Assembly (NCBI RefSeq): GCF_000739875.1
Contig: NZ_BBJR01000021.1
Coordinates: 124,001 to 188,000 of the forward strand
DNA from: Comamonas aquatica NBRC 14918
Lineage (GTDB): Bacteria > Pseudomonadota > Gammaproteobacteria > Burkholderiales > Burkholderiaceae_C
Length of the DNA stretch: 64,000 nt
Direction of reading: 5' to 3'
Shown: positions 17,674 through 27,889 of the stretch, in pieces
Layout: every line of letters begins with the position of its first letter
How positions within the stretch are numbered: position 1 is the stretch's first letter
Notes under the pieces: model-generated
What the model was told of the DNA's origin: nothing
Database searches by the model: none
Seen by the model: the letters and a program-made list of their open reading frames with translations, nothing else
Program-made: the position numbers and the translations under genes

Positions 17674-18444
17674 TCACATCTTCTGGATGCGTTGGACCAT
17701 CTCTTCGGCAAACTCGATGAAGGCCTTGCTGCCCTTGGCCGCGGGGTCAAACACCACGCCCGGCACCCCGTAGCTGGGGGCTTCCGCCAGTCGCACATTG
17801 CGCGGTATGACGGTGTCGAACACCTTGTCGCCGAAGTGGGACTTGAGCTGGTCGCTGACCTGCTGCTGCAGCGTGGTGCGCGGATCGAACATGACGCGCA
17901 GCAGCCCGATGATCTGCAGGTGCTTGTTCATGTTGGCATGCACCTGCTTGATGGTGTTGACCAGGTCGGTCAGCCCTTCCAGCGCAAAGTATTCGCACTG
18001 CATGGGCACGATCACGCCGTGGGCCGAGCACAGGCCGTTGAGCGTCAGCATGGACAGGCTGGGCGGGCAGTCGATCAGCACAAAGTCGAAGTCGGACTGC
18101 ACCACCTCCAGGGCCGCCTTCAAGCGCTCGTTGCGGCGCTCCAGCGCCACCAGCTCGATCTCGGCACCGCTGAGTTCACGGTTGGCGCCCAGCACGTGGT
18201 AGCCGCACTTTTCCGACAGCACGGTGGCTTCCTGGATCGACGACGACTCCAGCAGCACGTCGTACACGCTCTGCTCCATGGCCCGCTTGTCGATGCCGGA
18301 GCCCATGGTGGCATTGCCCTGGGGGTCCAGGTCCACCAACAGGACACGCTGACCAATCTTGGCCAGACCCGCCGCCAGATTCACTGCGGTAGTGGTTTTG
18401 CCGACGCCACCCTTTTGGTTGGCAATACAGAAAATTTTGGCCAT
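17674..18444 (-). CDS. parA: Chromosome partitioning ATPase ParA
   Basis: A 256-residue Soj/ParA-type Walker ATPase that binds DNA non-specifically when ATP-bound and drives segregation of ParB-parS complexes. The deviant Walker A motif KGGVGKTT is at residues 11-18 with the signature lysine, followed by VDLDPQGNATMGSG and DFVLIDCPPSLSMLT (Walker B region). The short N-terminus (MAKIFCIANQKGG) is that of chromosomal ParA, lacking the plasmid-type DNA-binding extension. The start is ATG 18444. It is separated from rsmG by about 195 bp that includes a terminator, so parA has its own promoter. Confidence 0.97.
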   Translation of the reverse strand: MAKIFCIANQKGGVGKTTTAVNLAAGLAKIGQRVLLVDLDPQGNATMGSGIDKRAMEQSVYDVLLESSSIQEATVLSEKCGYHVLGANRELSGAEIELVALERRNERLKAALEVVQSDFDFVLIDCPPSLSMLTLNGLCSAHGVIVPMQCEYFALEGLTDLVNTIKQVHANMNKHLQIIGLLRVMFDPRTTLQQQVSDQLKSHFGDKVFDTVIPRNVRLAEAPSYGVPGVVFDPAAKGSKAFIEFAEEMVQRIQKM

Positions 18445-18520
18445 GAGAGATTGCTGATGGAAAGTGACCGGGCACCCGGAGAACACACAAGGCGGGCCGC
18501 ACACACTGGCCGCACAACGG

Positions 18521-18551
18521 AAAAAGGCCCAGCGCGGAGGCTGAGGCCTTT
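18521..18551 (-). terminator. Terminator downstream of rsmG
   Basis: AAAGGCCCAGC and GCTGAGGCCTTT form an almost perfect stem (one bulged A) with a GCGGAG loop; the A-run on the plus strand gives a U-tract for leftward transcripts. Confidence 0.8.
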
Positions 18552-18640
18552 CAATACAGCCGGTGCGCGATGCGTTGCCGTCCTGCAGGCACCCGGTATT
18601 GAAAACCCGAGTTTATGCGAGCTGCACGCCGCATGCACTG

Positions 18641-19312
18641 TCAAAGTGTGTCGGCCACCGGCTTCATCCACACAATACAACGCTCGGCATCCAGGCCGGG
18701 GACGGTCAATGGTTCCACGTGAAACACCTGCACGCCGGCCCCCAGTGCGTCGATTTCGTCCTGCGGGTGCTTGCCCTTCATGGCCAGCCAGACCGCGTGC
18801 GGCGCCATCGCGGCACGCGACCAGGTGGTGAAATCCACCAGCGAGGCAAAGGCGCGGCAACTGACGATGTCATACGGACCAGACAGCGATTCCACACGTG
18901 CATGGATGCCGCGCAGATTGGGCAGCTTCAGTGCCACGGCGGCCTGCTGCAGGAAGGCGGCCTTCTTGGCCACGGTGTCCACGCAGTGGATGTCCACCTC
19001 GGGGCAGCACACAGCAAACACCACACCGGGCAGTCCCCCACCCGAGCCCACATCCAGCTGGGCCGTGCGCTCGCCCGCGGCTTTGCCCAGCGACTGCACA
19101 TGGCGCCGCAGCGCCGGCACGGCGGCCAGGCTGTCCAGCAGGTGGTGGGTCATCATCTCCTGCGGGTCGCGCACGGCCGTCAGGTTGTAGACCTTGTTCC
19201 ACTTCTGCAGCAGGTCCAGAAAAGCCATCAGCTGGTCCACCTGGGCCGTGGACAGATTCAGTTGCAGCGCCTGAGCGCCCTGTTCCAGCTGCTTGCGCAG
19301 ATCGGCACTCAT
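18641..19312 (-). CDS. rsmG: 16S rRNA (guanine(527)-N(7))-methyltransferase RsmG
   Basis: A 223-residue class I methyltransferase that makes m7G527 in 16S rRNA (former gidB). The SAM-binding motif I is [16 protein letters not shown] and the family sequence [10 protein letters not shown] is present. Its ATG overlaps the mnmG stop codon by 4 bp (ATGA), so the two genes are translationally coupled, the usual arrangement near bacterial origins. A parS-like site (18711-18726) lies inside its coding sequence. Confidence 0.97.
   Translation of the reverse strand: MSADLRKQLEQGAQALQLNLSTAQVDQLMAFLDLLQKWNKVYNLTAVRDPQEMMTHHLLDSLAAVPALRRHVQSLGKAAGERTAQLDVGSGGGLPGVVFAVCCPEVDIHCVDTVAKKAAFLQQAAVALKLPNLRGIHARVESLSGPYDIVSCRAFASLVDFTTWSRAAMAPHAVWLAMKGKHPQDEIDALGAGVQVFHVEPLTVPGLDAERCIVWMKPVADTL
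18711..18726. promoter_or_regulatory. parS-like site within rsmG
   Basis: GGTTCCACGTGAAACA matches the parS consensus TGTTTCACGTGAAACA at 14 of 16 positions, with the core CACGTG intact. Confidence 0.6.
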
Positions 19313-21273
19313 GCGGACTCCTTGGCAGCCGCAGTCGTGAACTCCTTGAAGCCGCCCTTCTTCAGGTGGATCATCAGCAGCGAGATGGCGGCCGGTGTCA
19401 CCCCGGAAATGCGCGAAGCCTGGCCCAGGGTTTCGGGGCGGTGCTTCTGCAGCTTCTGACGCACCTCGATCGACAGGGCACTGACCTGCATGTAATCCAG
19501 CTCGGCCGGCAGCTTCAGGGTTTCATAGTGCGCGGCACGCTCCACCTCGTCCTTCTGGCGATCGATGTAGCCGGAGTACTTGGCGGCAATCTCCACCTGC
19601 TCGAGCACGGCCTCGTGCAGCTCGCCCAATGTTTCACGTGAAACCGCTTCCGACTGGTACTTGCCATCGTCCATGGACACCAGCGTGCCGTACTCCACGC
19701 CGGGGCGGCGCAGCAGGTCGAACAGGTTGTACTCGCGCTCGATGTTCTTGCCCAGCACGCGCTCAGCTTCCGCCGCAGGCAGGCTGCGCGGGTTCACCCA
19801 GGTGGCCTTCAGGCGTTCTGTTTCACGTGAAACAGCGTCGCGCTTGCGGTTGAACATGTCCCACTGCGCATCCCCCACCACGCCCAGCTGACGACCGATT
19901 TCGGTCAGGCGCATGTCGGCATTGTCTTCACGCAGCTGCAGACGGAACTCGGCCCGGCTGGTGAACATGCGATAGGGCTCGGTCACGCCCTTGGTGATCA
20001 GGTCGTCCACCAGCACGCCCAGGTAGGCCTCGTCGCGGCGTGGGGTCCAGGCGTCCTGGCCACGCGCCTGCAGCCCGGCATTGATGCCGGCGAACAGGCC
20101 CTGGGCGGCAGCTTCCTCGTAACCCGTCGTGCCATTGATCTGGCCGGCAAAGAACAGGCCCTGGATCTGGCGGGTCTCGAAGCTGGACTTCAGCGCCCGG
20201 GGATCGAAGTAGTCGTACTCGATGGCGTAGCCGGGGCGCAGGATGTGGGCGTTCTCCAGGCCCTTCATCGAACGCACCAGGGCGTACTGGATGTCGAAGG
20301 GCAGGCTGGTGGAAATGCCGTTGGGATAGAACTCGTGGGTCGTCAGCCCTTCGGGCTCCAGGAAGATCTGGTGGCTGTCCTTGTCGGCAAAGCGGTTGAT
20401 CTTGTCTTCCACGCTGGGGCAGTAGCGTGGGCCCACGCCCTCGATCTTGCCGGTGAACATGGGGCTGCGGTCAAAGCCGCTGCGGATGATCTCGTGCGTG
20501 CGCTCGTTGGTGTGCGTGATCCAGCAAGGCATCTGGCGCGGGTGCATGTCGGCATGACCACGGAAGCTGAACACCGGCACATGGCCTTCGTTCACACCGC
20601 CGGGCATGCCGTCGCCGGGCTGCTCGGTGCACTGGCTGAAGTCGATGCTGCGCCCATCAATACGTGGTGGTGTGCCGGTCTTCAAGCGCCCCTGGGGCAG
20701 CTTCAGCTCCTTCAGGCGTGCCGACAGCGTCACGGCCGGGGGATCGCCGGCACGGCCCGCGGCGTAGTTGTCCAGACCCACATGGATCTTCCCGTCCAGA
20801 AAGGTGCCGGCCGTCAATACGACGGTCTTGGATTTGAACTGAATGCCCACCTGGGTGACGGCGCCCACCACGCGGTCGCCCTCCACCATCAGGTCGTCCA
20901 CGGCCTGCTGGAACAGCCACAGGTTGGGCTGGTTCTCCAGCATCTCGCGGATCGCGGCCTTGTACAGGATGCGGTCCGCCTGGGCGCGCGTGGCGCGCAC
21001 GGCCGGGCCCTTGGAGCTGTTCAGGATGCGGAACTGGATCCCGCCCATGTCGGTGGCCAGGGCCATGGCACCACCCAGGGCATCCACTTCCTTGACCAGG
21101 TGGCCCTTGCCAATGCCACCGATGGACGGGTTGCACGACATCTGGCCCAGGGTCTCAATGTTGTGGGTCAACAGCAATGTTTGGCAGCCCATGCGGGCAG
21201 CCGCCAGCGCCGCTTCGGTGCCAGCATGACCGCCGCCGACGACGATCACATCAAATTCTTGGGGGTACAGCAT
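19309..21273 (-). CDS. mnmG: tRNA uridine-5-carboxymethylaminomethyl modification enzyme MnmG
   Basis: A 654-residue FAD/NADH-dependent enzyme (former gidA) that, with MnmE, installs cmnm5U at wobble U34 of several tRNAs. The N-terminal FAD motif [19 protein letters not shown], the family signature [21 protein letters not shown]-like segment with conserved Cys-containing [14 protein letters not shown], and the GTPRIDG-like [14 protein letters not shown] region are intact. The start ATG 21273 precedes [14 protein letters not shown]. Two parS sites lie within its coding sequence, where they encode VSRET each time. Its partner mnmE is at 60.4 kb. Confidence 0.97.
   Translation of the reverse strand: MLYPQEFDVIVVGGGHAGTEAALAAARMGCQTLLLTHNIETLGQMSCNPSIGGIGKGHLVKEVDALGGAMALATDMGGIQFRILNSSKGPAVRATRAQADRILYKAAIREMLENQPNLWLFQQAVDDLMVEGDRVVGAVTQVGIQFKSKTVVLTAGTFLDGKIHVGLDNYAAGRAGDPPAVTLSARLKELKLPQGRLKTGTPPRIDGRSIDFSQCTEQPGDGMPGGVNEGHVPVFSFRGHADMHPRQMPCWITHTNERTHEIIRSGFDRSPMFTGKIEGVGPRYCPSVEDKINRFADKDSHQIFLEPEGLTTHEFYPNGISTSLPFDIQYALVRSMKGLENAHILRPGYAIEYDYFDPRALKSSFETRQIQGLFFAGQINGTTGYEEAAAQGLFAGINAGLQARGQDAWTPRRDEAYLGVLVDDLITKGVTEPYRMFTSRAEFRLQLREDNADMRLTEIGRQLGVVGDAQWDMFNRKRDAVSRETERLKATWVNPRSLPAAEAERVLGKNIEREYNLFDLLRRPGVEYGTLVSMDDGKYQSEAVSRETLGELHEAVLEQVEIAAKYSGYIDRQKDEVERAAHYETLKLPAELDYMQVSALSIEVRQKLQKHRPETLGQASRISGVTPAAISLLMIHLKKGGFKEFTTAAAKESA
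19630..19645. promoter_or_regulatory. parS site within mnmG
   Basis: TGTTTCACGTGAAACC matches the consensus parS at 15 of 16 positions; inside the mnmG reading frame it encodes VSRET. Confidence 0.88.
19819..19834. promoter_or_regulatory. Perfect consensus parS site within mnmG
   Basis: TGTTTCACGTGAAACA is the exact 16-bp consensus for ParB binding, 189 bp from the previous site. Confidence 0.95.
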
Positions 21274-21540
21274 GTTCAAGCTCCATCGCGGTGGTGTGTT
21301 CATCCACCTGTGGCAGCCGGGGGCATTCCACGGCTGCGGCCCACGCGGTCGGGAGTGAGGCATGGGCAAACCCTTGATTTTCCCACCCTTTCCCAGGGAT
21401 GTCTTTGACCCATTGAGCGAGCAGGACTTTCACCATCCGCCGCAAGGACGGGGCCACGGTCTTGGTCCGGCCTGCGCGACCTGGCAAGCCCCATCCAACA
21501 CCGCCTTGCCCCGGTGGCATACCACTCTAGCCCGGCCATG
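21274..21540. other. Upstream region of mnmG, no gene seen
   Basis: This GC-rich stretch holds the mnmG promoter region. Open frames cross it but none resembles a known protein or has a convincing ribosome site. No tRNA or palindromic operator was seen. Confidence 0.5.
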
Positions 21541-21568
21541 AAAAAAGGCTTCCTGCGGGAAGCCTTTA
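21541..21568 (-). terminator. Terminator downstream of the chemoreceptor gene
   Basis: AAAGGCTTCC (21544-21553) and GGAAGCCTTT (21558-21567) form a 10-bp stem with a TGCG loop; the A-run at 21541-21546 gives a U-tract for leftward transcripts. Confidence 0.92.
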
Positions 21569-21600
21569 TCGCCGGAGACCACCCCGAAGGGTGACCGCAC

Positions 21601-23274
21601 TCAGCCCAGCAGCGGCGCCTCGGCGCGCTGCGCGGTGGATGCCACAGGCACGGCGCCGCCGTCGCGTGGCAGGCTGTAGGGGCGTGTCGCAGCAGACAGC
21701 GCTGCGGGCTGGTTGCTCAGGATGAACTGGCTGACCACGTCCGACAGCTGGTGGGTCTGTTCCTTGAGCGACTCGGCGGCCGCGGTCGACTGCTCGACCA
21801 GCGCCGCATTCTGCTGGGTCATCTGGTCGATGTCACCCACGGCCTGGTTGACCTGCGAGATACCGGTGGACTGCTCGTTGGCCGCAGCGGTGATCTCACC
21901 GATGATGTCGCCAACCCGCTGGATGCTGCCCATGATTTCCTGCATGGTCTTGCCGGCCGACTCCACGTGGCGCACGCCGCCATCGACGGCGTTCACGCTG
22001 CTCTGGATCAGTCGCTTGATGTCGCTGGCCGCTTCGGCGCTGCGGCGTGCCAGCAGTCGCACTTCACCGGCCACCACGGCAAAGCCACGGCCTTGCTCGC
22101 CCGCACGCGCGGCTTCGACCGCAGCATTCAGCGCCAGGATGTTGGTCTGGAAGGCGATCGAATCGATCAGGCCGATGATGTCGCCGATCTTGCGGCTGGA
22201 GCTCGAGATCTCGTGCATGCTCTCCACGGCCTGCGACACCACCGAGCCACCTTGCGCTGCGGTTTGCGAGGCCGACGCCGCCAGCTGGTTGGCCATCTGC
22301 GCCGAGGAGGCGGTCTGCTGCACCGTCGCCGTCAACTGCATCAGCGACGCCACGGTCTGCTGCAGGTTGCTGGCGGTCTGTTCGGTGCGGGCCGACAGGT
22401 CGCCGTTGCCGACGGCAATTTCCTGGCTGGCGGTCGCGATGTTGCCGCTGGCGTCACGCACGCGGCCCACCATGCGGTTCAGGTTGTCCTGCATGGCCTT
22501 CAGCGCATTCTGCAGGTCGGACACTTCGTCCTTGCCCACCACGTCCAGCTGTTCCGTCAGATTGCCCTTGGCGATGGCATCGGCCAGGCGCTTGGCATCG
22601 GTCAGCGGACGGCAGATCGACACCATGTTCAGCAGGGTCAGCGGCGCCACCACCAAGGTGGTGATCACCAGCGCCAGCACAAACAGCCACTGGGTCTGCG
22701 ACGCCACCTGGCTGCCGCGGGCCTCGGCGGCCTGGGCCTGGGCCTGCAGCAGCTGCTCCAGGGTCTGCAGCTGTTTCTCGGCCTCGACAAACTCGGCGCC
22801 GGCTCGGCGGCCCACGCGCTGCGCCACGGTGGCGCTGTCATAGCCGTTGTCCAGCAGTTGGCGGGCCACCGGTGCAAACAGGGTCTGGTACTGCTCCAGA
22901 TGCTTGAGCAATTGCTGCACAACGGCCCCATCCTCGGCCGGGGCCACCTGGGCCAGGGCCGCACCCGCAGCCTGCACGGCCTGCAGGCTGGTCGTCCATT
23001 CGGCGTGCGTCTTCTTCAGCTGTTCGGGCTGCTCATACTGGATGATCATTTCCTTCTCCAGGTTGCGCACCTGGGTCAGGCTGCCCTGCAGCTTGGCCAC
23101 CAGGCCCGCCTGCTGGAAAGGACCGTTCAGAAAACTCTGGTTGAGGTCGTAAATGCGGAACATGCCGAACATCCCGGCACCGCCCAACAGGCCCAACAAC
23201 ACCAGCACCACCGCAATGGCGCCGAGCATGCGCACCCTGATGGTGAACATTCGCATCAGTGCAAACAGACCCAT
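21601..23274 (-). CDS. Methyl-accepting chemotaxis protein
   Basis: A 557-residue transmembrane chemoreceptor. A first membrane helix (about residues 17-38), a periplasmic four-helix-bundle-type sensor (40-195), a second membrane helix ([20 protein letters not shown], about 198-217), a HAMP domain and a long cytoplasmic signalling coiled coil follow. The hairpin tip is conserved ([20 protein letters not shown], then [20 protein letters not shown]), which is the CheA/CheW contact site. No NWETF-type CheR-docking pentapeptide is present at the C-terminus (it ends EAPLLG). No other chemotaxis genes are adjacent, so it is an orphan receptor. The ligand is unknown. Confidence 0.95.
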   Translation of the reverse strand: MGLFALMRMFTIRVRMLGAIAVVLVLLGLLGGAGMFGMFRIYDLNQSFLNGPFQQAGLVAKLQGSLTQVRNLEKEMIIQYEQPEQLKKTHAEWTTSLQAVQAAGAALAQVAPAEDGAVVQQLLKHLEQYQTLFAPVARQLLDNGYDSATVAQRVGRRAGAEFVEAEKQLQTLEQLLQAQAQAAEARGSQVASQTQWLFVLALVITTLVVAPLTLLNMVSICRPLTDAKRLADAIAKGNLTEQLDVVGKDEVSDLQNALKAMQDNLNRMVGRVRDASGNIATASQEIAVGNGDLSARTEQTASNLQQTVASLMQLTATVQQTASSAQMANQLAASASQTAAQGGSVVSQAVESMHEISSSSRKIGDIIGLIDSIAFQTNILALNAAVEAARAGEQGRGFAVVAGEVRLLARRSAEAASDIKRLIQSSVNAVDGGVRHVESAGKTMQEIMGSIQRVGDIIGEITAAANEQSTGISQVNQAVGDIDQMTQQNAALVEQSTAAAESLKEQTHQLSDVVSQFILSNQPAALSAATRPYSLPRDGGAVPVASTAQRAEAPLLG

Positions 23275-23481
23275 GATCTGATTTCCTCTCTATCGCTTCA
23301 CATCACCCAGGACAGCGCCAGGCGCCCTGTCCCAACCATCTCCGGCATGCAGACCGAAGCATGCAGGCGCGCAAGAACCACGCTCTGAGTTTGCCAGACA
23401 AGACTGACAACAAAGCTTAAAGAAAACCCCGTCTTATGGTTACTTCCCGAAACACTCTACGGCATGCATGTGTCCCCACCG

Positions 23482-23497
23482 TGTTCCACGTGGAACA
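23482..23497. promoter_or_regulatory. parS-like perfect palindrome upstream of the copper-chaperone gene
   Basis: TGTTCCACGTGGAACA is a perfect 16-bp palindrome matching parS at 14 of 16 positions and identical to the half-site form used in pseudomonads; it is the only parS-like site here that is intergenic. Confidence 0.8.
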
Positions 23498-23550
23498 GGC
23501 GGGCCGCAGCGCTACAGTCGTGCTTTTCCCCATCCACTGAAGGAGCCCCC

Positions 23551-23745
23551 ATGGAACACGTTTTCCAAGTCCAAGGCATGACATGCAGCCACTGCGAACG
23601 CGCCGTGAAGCAGGCCGTCGCCCAGATCGATGCCCAGGCCACCACCACCGTGGAGCTGGCCACAGGCCGGGTCGTGGTGCAGAGCAGTTGCACGCGCGAG
23701 GCCCTGGCTCAGGCCATCCGGGAAGAAGGCTACACCGTCGCCTGA
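23551..23745 (+). CDS. Heavy-metal-associated domain protein, copper-chaperone (CopZ-like)
   Basis: A 64-residue single HMA domain with the metal-binding motif GMTCSHC (residues 9-15) near the N-terminus and the ferredoxin-like beta-alpha-beta-beta-alpha-beta pattern. Such proteins shuttle Cu(I) to P-type ATPases or repressors. AAGGAG stands at ideal distance before the ATG at 23551. No copper ATPase or CueR-like regulator is adjacent, so the partner is encoded elsewhere. Confidence 0.92.
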   Translation: MEHVFQVQGMTCSHCERAVKQAVAQIDAQATTTVELATGRVVVQSSCTREALAQAIREEGYTVA

Positions 23746-23912
23746 TCGCCCTGCGCAAGGGCGGCGTGCCGTGTGCGGTGTACCGCACGAGACAGCCGCC
23801 CGTTGTGCCGTGGCGGCGGTGTCGGTCCAATCGGGCGGGCAGGCTTGGCGAGTTCATGTTGCAGTTGCACAATCTTTCCAGCCATGTTCGAAACAATTCT
23901 TGGAGACACCGC

Positions 23913-25100
23913 ATGAGCACCCGCGAGATTTTTGTTGTCAGCGCCGCCCGCACCGCCATTGGCACTTTTGGCGGCAGCCTGAAAGACGTTGCCAACACCC
24001 AACTGGCGACCACCGCCGTCAAGGCGGCCATCGCACGTTCCGGCCTGGACCCCGCCGCCGTCGGCCATGTGGTGATGGGCAATGTGATTCCCACCGACAC
24101 CAAGGACGCCTACCTGTCGCGCGTGGCGGCCATCGACGCGGGCTGCCCGATCGAGACTCCGGCCTTCAACGTCAACCGGCTGTGCGGCTCCGGCCTGCAG
24201 GCCATCGTCTCGGCGGCCCAGGCCATCGCCCTGGGGGACTGCGACGTGGCCATCGGTGGTGGTTCCGAATCCATGAGCCGCGGCCCCTACTTTGACCAGG
24301 CTGCGCGCTGGGGCGCGCGCATGGGCGATGCCAAGAGCATCGACTACATGCTGGGCATCCTGCACGATCCCTGGCAGAAGATGCACATGGGCATCACGGC
24401 CGAAAACGTGGCCGAGCGCTACAAGATCAGCCGCGAGATGCAGGACGCCCTGGCCCTGACCAGCCAGCAGCGCGCCGCAGCCGCCATCGCAGCCGGGCGC
24501 TTCCAGGAACAGATCGTGCCCGTGGAAATTGCCACGCGCAAAGGCACGGTGCTGTTCGACACCGACGAACACGTGCGCGCCAGCACCACGCTGGAGGTGC
24601 TGGCCGGCATGAAGCCGGCGTTCAAGAAGGACGGCGGCAGCGTCACCGCCGGCAATGCCTCGGGCATCAACGACGGGGCCGCGGCCGTCACCCTGGTGGC
24701 CGGCGACCGCCTGGCCGCCTTGGGGGTCCAGCCCCTGGCCCGCCTGGTGGGCTATGCCCACGCCGGGGTCGATCCGGCCTACATGGGCATCGGTCCCGTG
24801 CCGGCCACCCAGAAGGTGCTGGCACGCACCGGCCTGAAGGTCCAGGACATGGACGTGATCGAGGCCAACGAGGCCTTTGCCGCCCAGGCCTGCGCCGTCA
24901 CCCAGGAGCTGGGCCTGGACCCCGCCAAGGTCAACCCCAACGGCTCGGGCATCTCCCTGGGCCACCCCGTGGGTGCCACCGGTGCCATCATCACCACCAA
25001 AGCCATCTATGAGCTGCAGCGCACCGGCGGCCGCTACGCCCTGGTGACCATGTGCATCGGCGGCGGCCAGGGGATTGCCGCCATTTTCGAGCGCGTCTAA
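23913..25100 (+). CDS. Acetyl-CoA acetyltransferase / beta-ketothiolase (BktB-like)
   Basis: A 395-residue type II (biosynthetic) thiolase. Catalytic Cys91 is in NRLCGSGLQA, the catalytic His is in GHPVGATGA, and the second Cys is in MCIGGGQGIA. It condenses two acetyl-CoA (or acetyl-CoA with propionyl-CoA) or does the reverse thiolysis; in Burkholderiales this group includes BktB, which supplies precursors for polyhydroxyalkanoate or works in short-chain oxidation. The start is ATG 23913 after TTGGAG. No phaB or phaC gene is adjacent. Which role dominates cannot be told from the sequence. Confidence 0.95.
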   Translation: MSTREIFVVSAARTAIGTFGGSLKDVANTQLATTAVKAAIARSGLDPAAVGHVVMGNVIPTDTKDAYLSRVAAIDAGCPIETPAFNVNRLCGSGLQAIVSAAQAIALGDCDVAIGGGSESMSRGPYFDQAARWGARMGDAKSIDYMLGILHDPWQKMHMGITAENVAERYKISREMQDALALTSQQRAAAAIAAGRFQEQIVPVEIATRKGTVLFDTDEHVRASTTLEVLAGMKPAFKKDGGSVTAGNASGINDGAAAVTLVAGDRLAALGVQPLARLVGYAHAGVDPAYMGIGPVPATQKVLARTGLKVQDMDVIEANEAFAAQACAVTQELGLDPAKVNPNGSGISLGHPVGATGAIITTKAIYELQRTGGRYALVTMCIGGGQGIAAIFERV

Positions 25101-25404
25101 GCGCCGCCACCCCGCTCCGGCAGGCGCACCTGCCGGCCGCGCACCGCCCGGTGTGCGGTGCAGGACGGGTCTGCGGCCCCGAGGCCGGCACATCCAGGCT
25201 GCCGGTGCGAGGCTGCATCATTCCACATCTTTTCAGGCGCTGGCCCGCAAGCAGCTCCTGTTTCTGAAAACTGCCCCCGCCCCCACGCGAAAACCCTACC
25301 AGTACGGCGGAAAGCATGGTCCAGACAGCGCGCGACAGCCACTATGCTTGGCGGTTCCGATGTCCCTTCCCCACGCCCCTGCGGCACGCTGACGGTTGTT
25401 TGCC
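25101..25404. other. Intergenic region between thiolase and GAF-GGDEF gene
   Basis: About 300 bp of GC-rich non-coding sequence. I see no terminator of the usual form, no RNA gene and no repeat; it presumably holds the promoter of the GGDEF gene. Confidence 0.5.
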
Positions 25405-26438
25405 ATGGATCCCCTGCTGACTCGCCTCTCCCATTCCTTGCACCAGGCCCAGAGCCAGGAAGAACTGGTCCGCCCGCTGCTGGAAATGCTGGAGCAGGTC
25501 ACCCAGCTGGAGTCCACCTACCTCACCCGCATCGATCTGGAGCAGGACTTGCAGCACGTGCTCTATGCGCGCAACACGCGGCAGATGCAGATCCCCGAAG
25601 GCCTGTCCGTGCCGTGGCAGGACACGCTGTGCCGGCGCGCCCTGAGCGAGGGGCGCATGTGCACCACGGATGTGGCCGCATGCTGGGTGACTCGCAGGCG
25701 GCACGGGCACTGGGGATCCAGACCTATGTCAGCGCGCCCGTGCGCATGTCGGACGGCCACCTGTACGGCACCTTGTGCGCAGCCAGCGCCCAGACCGCCC
25801 TGCTGCCGCCGGACACCGAAAGCGTGCTGCAGCTGTTTGCCAAGCTGATCGCCCAGCATGTGGAGCGCGAACAGCTGCTGCAACGCCTGCAGGCCCACAA
25901 CGCGCAGCTGGCCCACCAGGCGTTCACCGACCCGCTGACCCAGCTGCCCAACCGCGCCGCGCTGCGCGAGGAGCTGCAGCGCCTGCTGGCGCGCGCCCAG
26001 CGCACGCACAGCAGCGTGCTGGTGGCCTTCATCGACCTGGACGGCTTCAAGGCCGTGAACGACCGCCATGGCCATGCGGCGGGCGACCTGTTGCTGCGCA
26101 CGCTGGCGCAGCAACTGCAGCACAGCCTGCGCGCGGGCGACATGGTGGCCCGCATGGGCGGGGATGAGTTTGTGGTGGTCACGCCGGTCGACGGCACGGC
26201 GCGCGAGGTGGCCGTGGCGCAGCAGGGGCTGGAGCAGCGGTTGCGCGCCGCCTCGGTCTGCGACCTGGTGCTGCCCCAGGGGGGCACCCTGCACTACCCT
26301 GGCGCCAGCGTGGGCGTGGTGCCGGTGTCCGGCGACCTCAGCGTCGACCAGGCACTGCAGCAGGCCGACCACGCCATGTACCACGACAAGCAGCTGCGCC
26401 ACCCCCGGGGTGGGCGCCCCGGCAGCGCACTGCACTGA
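25405..26438 (+). pseudogene. GAF-GGDEF diguanylate cyclase with a one-base frameshift
   Basis: Two overlapping frames together make one protein. The first (from ATG 25405, MDPLLTRLSHSLHQAQ) covers the start of a GAF sensor domain and runs to CTTDVAACW at about residue 94, then reads into non-homologous sequence and stops at 25848. The second frame resumes with GDSQAARALGIQTYVSAPV, finishes the GAF domain and continues into a complete GGDEF domain (DPLTQLPNRAAL, then MGGDEFVVV; inhibitory I-site RAGD five residues before GGDEF) to 26438. Adding one G to the GGG at 25685-25687 would restore a 344-residue open frame. The gene is either inactivated or carries a sequencing indel; the GGDEF half has no obvious start of its own. 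If intact it would make cyclic di-GMP. Confidence 0.85.
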
Positions 26439-26609
26439 ACGCCCCCAGCCCCCGCTGCGGCCAGCCAGACCTGGGGTCTGGGACCTTCAACGGGCCCACA
26501 CGACCCCGTCTCTCGGAGATGGGCGCTGGAGGCTAGGTGCGCAGCCACAGACCGGGCTTGCGTACGACCCGGCCCAGCCACCACGCCCCCAGGCTTGCGT
26601 GGGCTGCCC

Positions 26610-27602
26610 TTAGAACGGCGCCTCTTCCGGGGCCGTGTCCACCGGTGCGCTCGCGGCGCCGGTCACCACGCCCTTGCGGCCGGCAGGCACGGCCGTACCC
26701 ACCGCCTCGCCCACGGCGGTGCGGCCTTCGCCGCCCAGGGCTGTGAACAGGTCGGGGATCAGCTTGCTCAGCTCGCCGGTGGCAATCGCCACATCGGTGT
26801 CAAAGCCGCCCTCGTCGCCGGCCTGGTCCAGCACGGCATCCAGCAGCGCAATCTTCTTGACCTGCAGGGCATCGGTCAGCACGAAGCTGACGCGCTCGTC
26901 CCAGGTCATGGCCAGCTTGGTGGGCAGCTTGCCGTGTTCCACGTGTTGCTTGACCTCGTCGATGTCCAGCGGATGGCGGGCATAGCGCACCACGGCCTTG
27001 GACTCGTCGGCGGCCTTGAGTTCGCATTCGCGGTCGATGGAAAAGCCCGCCGGCGCTTCCTGCGTCAGCAGCCAGTGCGCCATCGCCGCCTGGGCGCTGG
27101 TCTGGGTGTCCACCAGGGCCACGCCAAAGCCCTGCAGGCTTTCCACCAGCAGGCTCACCACCTCGTCGGCCTTGCCCTGGGCACCGGTGTCCAGCACCAG
27201 CAGTTGGGCCTGGGGGTCGATCCACACCCACATGCTGGACTGCTTGGTGAAGGCCATGGGCAGCAGATCCAGCTTGGCCTCGTCCTTGAGGTCGCGCTTT
27301 TCCTTCTTGCCCGGCTTGCGGCCAAACTCCAGCTCGATGGCATCGGCCTTTTCCTGCACCTTGCGGTTCAGCACGCTGGCCGGCAGCATCTTGGATTCGC
27401 TCATGAAGCGCAGGATCCACTGTCCGCCCACGCTTTCGGCCAGCAGGCCGTGGGCCTCGCCGCGTGGCGGCACCCAGCCCGACGACTGCTCCTGTGTGGC
27501 ACCACAGGGCTGGAATGGCGCCTTCTGCAGCGCCGCTTCTACCTGCTCCAGCGAGCCCTGCCATTGCGCCGCAATGCGGTACACGATCATGTTCTTGAAC
27601 AC
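26610..27602 (-). CDS. rdgC: Recombination-associated protein RdgC
   Basis: A 330-residue RdgC, a ring-forming DNA-binding protein that restrains RecA and is nucleoid-associated. The family N-terminus FKNMIVYRIA follows a GTG start at 27602 with an AGGAAAAGG ribosome site; the body (PPRGEAHGLLAESVGGQWIL, then GRKPGKKEKRDLKDE) is characteristic. The C-terminal 30 residues are Ala/Gly/Val-rich and variable. RdgC next to the putative origin region is of interest because the protein has been linked to replication-fork and phase-variation functions in Neisseria. Confidence 0.95.
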   Translation of the reverse strand: MFKNMIVYRIAAQWQGSLEQVEAALQKAPFQPCGATQEQSSGWVPPRGEAHGLLAESVGGQWILRFMSESKMLPASVLNRKVQEKADAIELEFGRKPGKKEKRDLKDEAKLDLLPMAFTKQSSMWVWIDPQAQLLVLDTGAQGKADEVVSLLVESLQGFGVALVDTQTSAQAAMAHWLLTQEAPAGFSIDRECELKAADESKAVVRYARHPLDIDEVKQHVEHGKLPTKLAMTWDERVSFVLTDALQVKKIALLDAVLDQAGDEGGFDTDVAIATGELSKLIPDLFTALGGEGRTAVGEAVGTAVPAGRKGVVTGAASAPVDTAPEEAPF

Positions 27603-27677
27603 GCAGTCACCTTTTCCTGAATCTGCATCAAAGTCTGTGACGGGGCCCGGTCTGCGGGCCGTTCCGTCATGAAAATA

Positions 27678-27720
27678 AGAGCTGTCAGCGCCCGTTGTGC
27701 CTGGCTTGGGTGGCAAAAAC
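27678..27720 (+). repeat. Dispersed intergenic repeat, copy B
   Basis: AGAGCTGTCAGCGCCCGTTG followed by a G-rich stretch and CAAAAAC, upstream of rdgC; same family as copy A. Confidence 0.55.
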
Positions 27721-27889
27721 ACTTACAACCACCCACCGCCTGACCGCGGCGCGACAACCCAGCTTTGTATTACTTTACACAGCAGCAGCAAAGCCTCACC
27801 AACGGCTTACACAGAAACCGCACACTTGCAGCCATGCACTGCCGAACCTCTTGGCAGATCCGATGGAAACCACCTCACAGGAGTACACC

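Noticed and set aside
26935-26950. TGTTCCACGTGTTGCT in rdgC as a fifth parS site
   Set aside because: Only the left half matches; the right half lacks the GAAACA arm, so it is a chance half-site.
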